In this document: positions 4,662 through 10,193 of the stretch, one piece after another | Layout of the letters: the number at the start of each line of letters is the position of its first letter | How positions within the stretch are numbered: position 1 is the stretch's first letter | NCBI GenBank assembly: GCA_035544835.1 | Contig: DASZZV010000166.1 | Span: 1-10,193 of the forward strand | Direction of reading: 5' to 3' | From: DASZZV01 sp035544835 | Lineage (GTDB): Bacteria; Acidobacteriota; Thermoanaerobaculia; Gp7-AA8 | DNA length: 10,193 bases | Made by a program: the position numbers and the translations under genes | The notes under the pieces: generated by a model | Seen by the model: the letters and a program-made list of their open reading frames with translations, nothing else | Databases searched by the model: none | What the model was told of the DNA's origin: nothing

Positions 4662-7055
4662 TTACCTAACCGAGAGTGTCGCCGTGTTGCTGTTCACGGC
4701 CCCGCAGCTGTTGCTTACGCGAACCCAGTAACTCGCGCTCGCTGTCAGGGCCGGAGTTGTATAGGTCGAAGAATTCGTTCCGACCGGCTTCGATGGATCG
4801 CCAGACGCCCCTTCGTACCACTGGTAGCCTAGGGGCGATGACCCGGTCGCGGTGACGGAGACGACCGCGGTCTTCCGCTTTCGTACCACGCGGCTCAGAG
4901 GCTGTTGCGTGATCACAGGCGCCGTGCGCACCGTCACCACGGCCGAACCTGCAGCGGTTCCGGACGAAATCGAATCGGACACGGCCGTAACCGAATAGGT
5001 AGTGCTCACGGTCGGCGCCACCGTCCTCGTGGCCGGAGAAGCAGTGACTCCATTCTGCTGCACCCCATCTGACCAGGTCAGCGACCATGGTCCCGATCCT
5101 GTCAGCGTTGCCGCGATCGCGCTCGAGCTCCCGAAGCAAATCGACCCTCCACCGGAAACCGTGGCAGTCGGTGCGGCGACTGCAGCCGTCTGGTTGGCAG
5201 TGAACGTCAATCCGCCCACGCTGATCGACCCGCTCCGTGCCGCCCCTAAGTTCATCGCCACCGTGTATCCGACCGTCCCATTGCCTGACCCAGCGGTCGA
5301 AGCGACGATCCACGAGGCATTGGAGGTCGCCGTCCACGTACAGCCCTGCCCGGCCACGACATTAATACTTCCGCTGCCTCCGTTCGAGACGAAGCTCTGC
5401 GATGCCGGCGAGATGCTGTACGTGCAGCTCGAGCTCGAGGCTGGAATCACGAAGAGGGTGATGCTCTGCGACGGGAGCGAGGTGCTGATCGAATTCCCCG
5501 ATACGGCCACGTCGGGTAGACGATTGATGGTGTTTGACGATGTGAGCTGCCACGCCTGCGCCGTGGCCGCGGCAGTAAAGTTCGACAGCGCGATCGTCGT
5601 CGCCGTCGACCCCGAGAGCACCTTGCTGATTACCATGACCGTCATCGACCCATCGCTGGAGCGAAGCGCGGCGAACGAGGAGAGATTGTCGGGATTCGCA
5701 GTCGTGGCTCGCACGCTGGTGTCACCGAATGTCGAATGCTGACCGTCGTAGTTCCGATAGATCCTGATCGACTTGTACGTTGGCGATGACGCATCGGGCG
5801 TGGTCCACCGAGTTGCGACGTCGAGGCCTTCGCGACCGAAAATCCCCAGCACATCAGCCTGTGCCGTCGCTCCGTTGATGTGACCCTCGGCACCCCAGTT
5901 GTATTCGGTGACGCCGATTCTTGTTCCTGGATAGTAGCTGCCTACCCATCCGCGAAGGCGCGGGATCAACTGGACCTTGTCCGAGATCCACGTTTCATCG
6001 ACATAGTTCGGATCCCACAGCGAGCGCGTGGAGCGGTTGCGCCGGAGCTGCATGGAAGATGACGTGTCGTTCCCGAACTCTCCCCCTTGCGGGTAGTAAT
6101 GAACTGTGAAGATGTCCAGGATCCGCTTGCCGGTGCTCAACTCATTCCGGCGTAACTGATCGAGCAGCCACGGGAGGTAGTCGGCGCCGCCGTGATTGAT
6201 GCGGTCAGGAAAGCTCGACCAGTTGTGGGCCGCTCCGTACTGCTGGTCATAACCGCTGTAGAAATATCCCGACCAGCCCCATTCCTCGGGGGCGACGACG
6301 ATTCCATTCGGGTCGGTCGCCTTGACCTTGCCTCCGTAGTCGATGATCTTGTCGCGGATCTCGTCCATGGTCGGTCCGACGGGATGGACGTCGTGATGAG
6401 TCTCCTGCCAGATGCTCGGCTCGTTGTCGAGGATGTAGTAGCGCAGACCTCCCGACCCGGCCTTGCCCCATTGCGTGACGAGATGCTGCATCCAGGCTTG
6501 CTGAAATGCCGAGTCAGCGGGGAGGTTGGCATCATTGGGATTATTGGTGCTGATCTTCTGTCCGGTCGCTGACGAGATGCCATTGCCGGCATCGGCATAC
6601 CATTGCCAGTCGTTGCCAGTCTGCGCCCCGTATTTGGCGATGGAGTAACTGGCCAGCTTGCCCCGATTCGCTCCGAGCTTTGCTACCCAGCCGATCATCG
6701 GAATGGTGAGCATCGGCTCGGCGCCGCCGCTGCGGCTGTCGGCGATGAACGTGTCGCCGTTCTCGCCGGAGGTGGCGCTGGCCTCACCGATGCTCTCGAA
6801 GTACCAGTCCTGGGCGCGATTGGAGCCGTTGGCCTGCCAGTTGTAGCGCGTCGTGGCGTTGCCGCCGGAGCGATTGAGCGGACAGTTGAGATCGGAGAGC
6901 TGGCTGCTGCTGGCATAGGCGACTCCATAGATGAGAGGGCTGATCGGTTTCCTGTCCGCCGAGGCATCTACCGAAATCGTGGCTGTGTTCTGCGCGACGA
7001 GGGCTGGCGCCGCCGTAACAAGCATTAGGAGAAATCCGGTCTGGATGAACTTCAT
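4662..7055 (-). CDS. Secreted GH44-family glycoside hydrolase with BACON-like and Ig-like C-terminal domains
   Basis: This is a predicted extracellular endo-acting beta-glucanase/xyloglucanase type enzyme. The 797-aa product starts with a signal peptide (about 1-21, hydrophobic FLLMLVTAAPALVA, likely cut before QN). The GH44 catalytic region spans about 25-540. The general acid/base is probably Glu212 in YYILDNEPSIWQETHHD, and the nucleophile Glu384 in GVTEYNWGAEGHING. The family hallmark PEEWGWSGYFYSGYD is at about 256-270. A BACON-like domain follows (about 543-622, with CTWTATSNASWIVAS and GNGTVGYTV), then two Ig/PKD-like modules (about 628-710 and 712-797, the latter with GYQWYEG and SYWVRVSN). 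The start ATG 7055 has GGAGG (7061-7065) with 5-nt spacing. There is no cellulosomal dockerin or sorting signal. GH44 assignment rests on motifs. Exact substrate is not determinable. Confidence 0.9.
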   Translation of the reverse strand: MKFIQTGFLLMLVTAAPALVAQNTATISVDASADRKPISPLIYGVAYASSSQLSDLNCPLNRSGGNATTRYNWQANGSNRAQDWYFESIGEASATSGENGDTFIADSRSGGAEPMLTIPMIGWVAKLGANRGKLASYSIAKYGAQTGNDWQWYADAGNGISSATGQKISTNNPNDANLPADSAFQQAWMQHLVTQWGKAGSGGLRYYILDNEPSIWQETHHDVHPVGPTMDEIRDKIIDYGGKVKATDPNGIVVAPEEWGWSGYFYSGYDQQYGAAHNWSSFPDRINHGGADYLPWLLDQLRRNELSTGKRILDIFTVHYYPQGGEFGNDTSSSMQLRRNRSTRSLWDPNYVDETWISDKVQLIPRLRGWVGSYYPGTRIGVTEYNWGAEGHINGATAQADVLGIFGREGLDVATRWTTPDASSPTYKSIRIYRNYDGQHSTFGDTSVRATTANPDNLSSFAALRSSDGSMTVMVISKVLSGSTATTIALSNFTAAATAQAWQLTSSNTINRLPDVAVSGNSISTSLPSQSITLFVIPASSSSCTYSISPASQSFVSNGGSGSINVVAGQGCTWTATSNASWIVASTAGSGNGTVGYTVAMNLGAARSGSISVGGLTFTANQTAAVAAPTATVSGGGSICFGSSSAIAATLTGSGPWSLTWSDGVQQNGVTASPATRTVAPTVSTTYSVTAVSDSISSGTAAGSAVVTVRTAPVITQQPLSRVVRKRKTAVVSVTATGSSPLGYQWYEGASGDPSKPVGTNSSTYTTPALTASASYWVRVSNSCGAVNSNTATLSVR

Positions 7056-7212
7056 CTTTACCTCCGTTCGAGGCAGAGCTCCGCCCGTACGCCCAAAAAC
7101 TCGAATGATCTTTGCGAGCCGCCTCAGTCTTGCTGACGGACTCCGGATGCAGTACCCGCGACGACAGGATGTGCAGATGGCGCCATTTGGTCTGCTTCCT
7201 CCAGAAACGACA

Positions 7213-7233
7213 AAAGGGGCTTTACGCCCCTTT
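7213..7233 (-). terminator. Terminator-like hairpin in the GH44 leader
   Basis: On the - strand AAAGGGGC and GCCCCTTT form a perfect 8-bp stem with a GTAAA loop, and the 3' side runs into TTTTGTCGTTTC. It lies about 50 nt after the predicted transcription start and about 160 nt before the GH44 start codon. It could be an attenuator in the leader, or the terminator of transcripts arriving from the peroxiredoxin gene upstream. I could not match the leader to a named riboswitch. Confidence 0.65.
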
Positions 7234-7288
7234 GAAAGGCGAACAGTTGGTCGACTGCTCGCAGATGCTGTAACTGATGTCGGGCGAA

Positions 7289-7294
7289 ACTATA
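7289..7294 (-). promoter_or_regulatory. Predicted -10 box of the GH44 promoter
   Basis: TATAGT on the - strand differs from the sigma-70 consensus TATAAT at one base. No good -35 hexamer is present at 16-18 bp, which is typical of an activator-dependent promoter. The implied transcription start is near 7282. This gives a leader of about 227 nt before the GH44 start codon. Confidence 0.5.
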
Positions 7295-7313
7295 ACGCCG
7301 TTCGTGGGATGTC

Positions 7314-7329
7314 TGTGACGAAAATCACA
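7314..7329 (-). promoter_or_regulatory. CRP/FNR-family operator upstream of the GH44 gene
   Basis: TGTGACGAAAATCACA is a perfect TGTGA-N6-TCACA palindrome, the consensus of CRP (cAMP receptor protein) type regulators. Its centre (7321.5) lies about 40 nt upstream of the start site implied by the -10 box at 7289-7294. That is close to the -41.5 position of class II CRP-activated promoters, where the regulator replaces the -35 contact. This suggests carbon-source control of the secreted glycosidase. Confidence 0.65.
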
Positions 7330-7392
7330 TCGAATGGCTGCTTCTTTAGCCTCGCGTTCTCGCGCACGTCTTTTTGCACCCCCGCAAATGCA

Positions 7393-7487
7393 GCGCGCGA
7401 AGCGCGCGGCAGACCTTTAGCGCAGGGCGTGAGCCCGGTGTTTCCCACGGCTTACGCCGGCTAACAAGATGTCGCCGCTACGCGGCT
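7393..7487. repeat. REP-like repeat block downstream of the peroxiredoxin gene
   Basis: GCGCGC (7393-7398) and GCGCGC (7402-7407) form a hairpin with a GAA loop. It is followed by an element (7441-7487: cccacggcttacgccggctaac, split here, then agatgtcgccgctacgcggc) that matches 4469-4519 in the other repeat-rich spacer. The rest of 7056-7509 holds only the GH44 leader and promoter. I find no gene in it. Confidence 0.65.
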
Positions 7488-7509
7488 TTGGCCCGTGCGA
7501 TGCTCTCGC

Positions 7510-7968
7510 TTACGCCGGCAGTGCCGATCCTTTCAATGACTCCAGTTGCTGCTCCGGGTACTTCGCCGGATTGACCTTCTCGTGCGCTTCCAGGATCGTT
7601 CCGTCCGGTCCGATCAGGTAGGCGATCCGTCGCGCGTACTCTTCATTCGTAGCGTCACAAGCGCCGTAGGCCATTCCCAGCTGCCGTTCCGTGTCGGACA
7701 GGAGGGGAAAGGGAAACTTGTACTTCTCAGCGAACTTGCGACTGTCCTCGGGCTTGTCGAAGCTGGCCCCCAGGATCGCCGTATTGGCCTTCTCGTACTC
7801 CGCGAAATGGTCCCGGAACCCGGAACCCTCCCTCGTTCAGCCAGGTGTGTCTGCCTTCGGGAAGAACCACAACACGAGATTTCGTCCCTTGTAGTCACTG
7901 AGCTTCACTTTCCGTCCGAGGTGGTCTGACACGTCGAAGTCGGGCGCTCTGTCGCCCACTTTCAGCAT
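7510..7968 (-). CDS. Selenocysteine-containing peroxiredoxin, Bcp/PrxQ type (in-frame TGA = Sec44)
   Basis: This is a thiol/selenol-dependent peroxidase that reduces hydrogen peroxide and organic hydroperoxides in the cytoplasm. The frame opens at ATG 7968 (AGGAAGG at 7977-7983, about 8 nt upstream) and runs MLKVGDRAPDFDVSDHLGR through FFPKADTPG. It then meets TGA (7837-7839) and continues in the same frame as TREGSGFRDHFAEYEKANT to a TAA at 7510-7512. Read through, it is 152 aa, like E. coli Bcp (156 aa). The family has FxxxxxTPGC-T-x-x-x-C, so the TGA stands exactly at the peroxidatic cysteine (position 44). The usual resolving Cys at +5 is Ser49. The only other Cys is Cys104. The downstream part is fully conserved (SFDKPEDSRKFAEKY, FPLLSD, YLIGPDGTI), which argues against decay. 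A SECIS-like stem-loop follows the TGA. A nonsense mutation is the alternative. Automatic annotation would probably split the gene. Confidence 0.88.
7809..7827 (-). promoter_or_regulatory. Bacterial SECIS-like stem-loop after the Sec codon
   Basis: On the mRNA strand GGTTCCGG and CCGGGACC pair over 8 bp, including one G-U wobble, around a GTT apical loop. The loop begins 18 nt after the TGA. Bacterial SECIS elements sit directly downstream of UGA within the coding region, with an apical loop roughly 16-37 nt away and a G in its first two positions. This one fits all three. It would recruit SelB-GTP-Sec-tRNA. Confidence 0.75.
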
Positions 7969-8051
7969 CGGAAATTCCTTCCTGAGGAAATGGTCGGTTG
8001 CGAGTTTAGTGATTCCACGAATCGTCATGAGTGATCTTCTCCGAGTTCACG

Positions 8052-8242
8052 CAGCCCCGTAGGGGCGTTTGAGAATAGCCCAGGACGAAGTCCTGGGACG
8101 TTCAACCATTCTGTTTTTTTCGAGCCCCGGAGGGGCGATTGAAGCGATCCCTCAATCGCCCCTCCGGGGCTCGACACTTACTTCCACGATCCGACACCCA
8201 GCACTTCGTGCTGGGCTATTCTCAAACGCCCCTACGGGGCTG
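8052..8242. repeat. Nested inverted repeat: 46-bp outer arms, 23-bp inner arms
   Basis: The outer arms 8052-8097 and 8197-8242 match at 44 of 46 positions when one is inverted. The inner arms 8120-8142 and 8152-8174 are perfect over 23 bp around the 9-nt loop AGCGATCCC. Each outer arm itself holds two hairpins, GCCCC-GTA-GGGGC and CCCAGGAC-GAA-GTCCTGGG (left) or its variant CCCAGCAC-TTC-GTGCTGGG (right). The two differences between the arms are the two halves of one base pair in that hairpin. It is REP/BIME-like, with no transposase. The remainder of 8029-8424 shows no gene. Confidence 0.88.
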
Positions 8243-8424
8243 GATGCCCTCCGGTTTCTTTCTCTTAGACGCTGCAAGCTCCAGACCTTCGAGACGACAG
8301 GCCTGAGCCGCAGCAACAGACTAACAACTCTATACCCACTTCTCATTCTTCGAACAGGGGATCGCATTTGAAACTTTCGTTTCTTTTCTACGAATACATC
8401 GTCTGAAACCAGTACGAGGATTCC

Positions 8425-8958
8425 ATGAGTGCAAAAAGAACGAAAGTGAAAGTGTGGGTGGCCGTTGCCATCGTCGCGGTCATCATCGTCGCCACCGTGG
8501 CGGCAACGAAGGCCAAGTCGAAGGACCAGACGAAGCCCGAGGGCAGAACCGGTAAAGCCGAGTATGCCGACGTCCAGGTCAAAGTTACCGAAGTCGGTAC
8601 GGTGCAGCCCGAGGTGAAAGTAGACGTGAAGAGTCCCGTGTCGGGAAAGGTCGTCGACCTCTAGGGTAAAGAACTGCGCTCGGGCATGACTGCCAACATC
8701 GAGGTGGCCGGGGAGAAGAAGCAACATGCCCTGACCGTTCCCGTCGAGGCGCTATTTCAGAAAGACGAGGGAGAGGTGGTTTACATCCCGAAAGCCATCG
8801 ATCCGAAAGCTCCGGCCAAAAAGAAATCGGACGACAAGGCGAAAACCTTCGACAAAGACGCCTGGAGAGAGAAGTTCGACAGGAGAGTCGTCGTCACCGG
8901 TCTGTCGGACAACTCGCACGTCTCGCGGTTGGAGCCGGTGGAAGCGCTTAGATCGTAG
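8425..8958 (+). pseudogene. RND/MacA-type periplasmic adaptor (HlyD family) remnant with deleted centre
   Basis: The first 79 codons encode a membrane-fusion protein N-terminus: basic MSAKRTKVK, one transmembrane segment (about 10-27, VWVAVAIVAVIIVATVAA), then the strand VKVTEVGTVQPEVKVDVKSP followed by VSGKVVDL, the beginning of the lipoyl/beta-barrel fold. A TAG (8662-8664) follows. In the same frame the sequence resumes with the C-terminal part of the same family, GKELRSGMTANIEVAGEKK, then TVPVEALFQKDEG and VVVTGLSDNSHV. Roughly 200 central residues (lipoyl, hairpin and barrel) are missing. The end, SRLEPVEALRS, departs from the family and stops early at 8956-8958. The ribosome binding site (GAGGA 8416-8420) is intact. 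No inner-membrane partner transporter is in view. I call it a deletion pseudogene. Confidence 0.85.
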
Positions 8959-8977
8959 TTCCGGCCACACAAGGGCG

Positions 8978-9026
8978 GATCGTTGAGAGCAACGAACAAC
9001 GATCGGACCACTGGTCGGACCACTGG
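8978..9026. repeat. Small hairpin and 12-bp tandem duplication before the hydrolase gene
   Basis: GATCGTTG (8978-8985) pairs with CAACGATC (8997-9004) and is followed by two exact tandem copies of TCGGACCACTGG (9003-9014 and 9015-9026). These fill much of the spacer between the pseudogene and the following gene. The duplication looks like replication slippage. A role as an operator is possible but unsupported. Confidence 0.6.
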
Positions 9027-9075
9027 CAGCGCACACTCCTCACAGGCGCTATCATCGCTTCGAGGAAAGTGAAGA

Positions 9076-9729
9076 ATGCTGATCATCAAGACGATTCAGG
9101 CCCGGACCCATGGTCGCTATCTGGTCGAGGCACCCGGCTCGGACGTGCCGCTGCCGGTCCTGATTGGTTTTCACGGTTACGGCGAGAACGCTGAGCGACA
9201 CCTCGCCGATCTGCTGCGAATCCCGGGGACCGAGCGAATGATCGTGGTGGCAGCGCAGGGCCTCCACTGGTTCTACAACATGAAAACCAACGACGTCGTC
9301 GCGAACTGGATGACGCGACTGGATCGCGATCTGGCCATCAACGACAACGTACGCTACGTTCGGTCCATCCTCGATGTCGTTCGGGCTGATCACAAAGTAG
9401 ACGGCCGGATCGTCTTCCTTGGGTTTTCTCAGGGTGTTCCGATGGCTTTCCGCACCGCCACGCTGGCTGATGTGGAAGGGCTCGGGGTGATCGGACTGGG
9501 AGGCGACATTCCGGCCGAGCTCGGGGAAGGGCTGGGAAAAATCCCGGCCGTCCTGCTGGCACGGGGAAAAGCCGACGAGTGGTACAGCGAAGAGAAGATC
9601 GCTGGCGATGTGCAACTCCTCGAGCGGGCGGGCGTGCGGGTGGAGACCTGCACCTTCGAGGGAGGGCACGAGTGGGGAGACGAGTTCCGAGCCGCGGCGG
9701 GAGATTTTTTGAGGCGGCTGCTGAGCTGA
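9076..9729 (+). CDS. Alpha/beta-hydrolase (phospholipase/carboxylesterase-like serine esterase)
   Basis: This is a 217-aa alpha/beta-hydrolase of the small esterase type (Abhydrolase_2-like, phospholipase/carboxylesterase group). It has no signal peptide, so it is probably cytoplasmic. The visible catalytic elements are the oxyanion-hole motif FHGYGENAE (32-40), the nucleophile elbow LGFSQGV with Ser118, an acid probably Asp167 in ARGKADEWY, and His199 in FEGGHEWGDEF. The order and spacing match the family's Ser-Asp-His triad. ATG 9076 is supported by GAGGA (9062-9066) with 9-nt spacing. The substrate cannot be read from the sequence. The gene stands alone: a pseudogene lies upstream in the same direction, and it converges on the YceI-family gene. 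Confidence 0.9.
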   Translation: MLIIKTIQARTHGRYLVEAPGSDVPLPVLIGFHGYGENAERHLADLLRIPGTERMIVVAAQGLHWFYNMKTNDVVANWMTRLDRDLAINDNVRYVRSILDVVRADHKVDGRIVFLGFSQGVPMAFRTATLADVEGLGVIGLGGDIPAELGEGLGKIPAVLLARGKADEWYSEEKIAGDVQLLERAGVRVETCTFEGGHEWGDEFRAAAGDFLRRLLS

Positions 9730-9742
9730 TTGCGGAAGGGGA

Positions 9743-9821
9743 CGGATTTCGGATTTCGAATTTAAAAGAGGCAGAGAGCCCATCGCCACTTGCATCTTTT
9801 AAATTCGAAATTCGAAATCCG
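9743..9821. repeat. 27-bp AT-rich inverted repeat between convergent genes
   Basis: Bases 9743-9769 and 9795-9821 are inverted copies with one mismatch in 27. The core is GGATTTCGAATTTAAAAGA. The 25-nt loop has no special feature. The repeat is AT-rich in a GC-rich neighbourhood, so it stands out in composition. It lies 14 nt after the hydrolase stop and 10 nt after the YceI-family stop on the other strand, where a bidirectional terminator or mRNA 3'-end stem is expected. Confidence 0.8.
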
Positions 9822-9830
9822 CCCCCCCGT

Positions 9831-10193
9831 CTACTTTTTCTTCGCCGCCTCGATATTGACGGCAATGTTCACGTCATCACCGACCAGCATTCCACCGTTG
9901 TCGAGGGCCTTGTTCCAGTTGAGCCCGAAGTCCTTGCGGTTCAGCGTGGTCGCGGTGGAGAAGCCGGCCTTCTGGTTGCCCCAGGGATCCTTGGCGAATC
10001 CCTCAACGGTCACGGGAAGGGTGATGGTCTTCGAGACGCCGTGCATGTTGAGCACACCGGTCACGTCGAAACGGTTCTTGCCGTGTGGTTTCATGCGGGT
10101 GCTCTTGAAGGTGATCTGAGGATTTTTCTCGGCGTCAAAGAAATTGGCGCTGCGTAGATCCTTATCGCGGTCGTCGTTGTCGGTGTTGATGCT
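9831..10193 (-). CDS. YceI-family protein, C-terminal part (5' end outside window)
   Basis: This is the last 120 residues of a YceI-family lipocalin-like beta-barrel protein. The family is usually periplasmic, binds polyisoprenoids and is often linked to stress or electron-transfer functions. Translation in this frame is open to the window edge. It reads SINTDNDDRDKDLRSANFF and AEKNPQITFKSTR, both classic YceI segments (the family has sidTgn..RDaHLrs.dFFd). It continues with GVLNMHGVSKTITLPVTVEGF, KDPWGNQKAGFSTATTLNRK (the PWG and RKDFGLNWNKALDNGG motifs) and ends DDVNIAVNIEAAKKK before a TAG. About 60 or more N-terminal residues, including any signal peptide, are missing. The ATG at 10094 is internal. 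Confidence 0.92.
   Translation of the reverse strand, partial: SINTDNDDRDKDLRSANFFDAEKNPQITFKSTRMKPHGKNRFDVTGVLNMHGVSKTITLPVTVEGFAKDPWGNQKAGFSTATTLNRKDFGLNWNKALDNGGMLVGDDVNIAVNIEAAKKK

Noticed and set aside
5002..5742. 246-codon open frame on the + strand inside the GH44 gene
   Set aside because: It is antisense to a strongly supported gene, has no recognisable motifs, and shows the usual shadow frame of a GC-rich coding region.
7056..7282. Cyclic-di-GMP (GEMM) riboswitch in the GH44 leader
   Set aside because: A CGCAAAG-like stretch is present near 7111-7117, but the surrounding GEMM core and paired elements are not recognisable by eye.
7837..7839. The peroxiredoxin as an ordinary nonsense or frameshift pseudogene
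   Set aside because: No frameshift is present. The frame and conservation are intact on both sides, total length is normal, the TGA sits precisely at the catalytic Cys, and a SECIS-like stem follows.
8079..8120. Intrinsic terminator from hairpin 8079-8097 plus the T-run at 8114-8120
   Set aside because: The T-run lies 16 nt after the stem, too far for intrinsic termination.
8662..8664. TAG in the adaptor gene as a recoded codon (pyrrolysine)
   Set aside because: About 200 residues of the fold are missing at this point and the C-terminus is also truncated, so deletion decay explains it better.
8152..8727. 191-codon open frame on the - strand across the nested repeat and adaptor remnant
   Set aside because: It translates repeat sequence and the antisense of the adaptor, with no recognisable domain.

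Overview
The window looks like a GC-rich bacterial chromosome, most likely Acidobacteriota or a close relative. That placement is an inference. It rests on the style of the ribosomal proteins and RNA polymerase alpha, on a secreted glycosidase with a BACON-like and Ig-like tail, and on abundant REP-like palindromes between genes. No rRNA or other taxonomic marker is present to settle it.

Layout. Bases 1-3308 are the end of the conserved alpha operon on the + strand: rpsM (5' truncated by the window edge), rpsK, rpsD, rpoA, rplQ. The spacers between these genes carry palindromic elements, including a perfect 13-bp hairpin between rpoA and rplQ. An intrinsic terminator at 3331-3357 is shared with a convergent isochorismatase-family hydrolase (3357-3911, -). 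Bases 3912-4661 hold no convincing gene and are packed with GC-rich palindromes, including a 53-bp inverted repeat. A secreted GH44-type glycoside hydrolase (4662-7055, -) follows. Its upstream region has a perfect CRP/FNR-type operator, a -10 box at class II spacing and a terminator-like leader hairpin.

The most interesting gene is at 7510-7968 (-). It is a Bcp/PrxQ-type peroxiredoxin interrupted by a single in-frame TGA placed exactly at the peroxidatic cysteine. The reading frame is intact on both sides, and a SECIS-like stem-loop with a G-initiated apical loop lies immediately downstream. I read it as a selenocysteine-containing peroxiredoxin of normal length (152 aa), not a pseudogene.

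Bases 8029-8424 hold a nested inverted repeat (46-bp outer arms, 23-bp inner arms). Its outer arms differ only by a compensatory base-pair swap. Next come the remnant of an RND-type periplasmic adaptor with its centre deleted (8425-8958, +), an intact alpha/beta-hydrolase (9076-9729, +), an AT-rich inverted repeat between convergent genes, and the C-terminal part of a YceI-family protein (9831-10193, -) that runs off the window.

The genes form three functional groups: translation and transcription core (alpha operon), secreted polysaccharide degradation under probable cAMP/CRP-like control, and a set of single-gene metabolic or stress functions (peroxiredoxin, hydrolases, YceI) separated by repeat-rich spacers.
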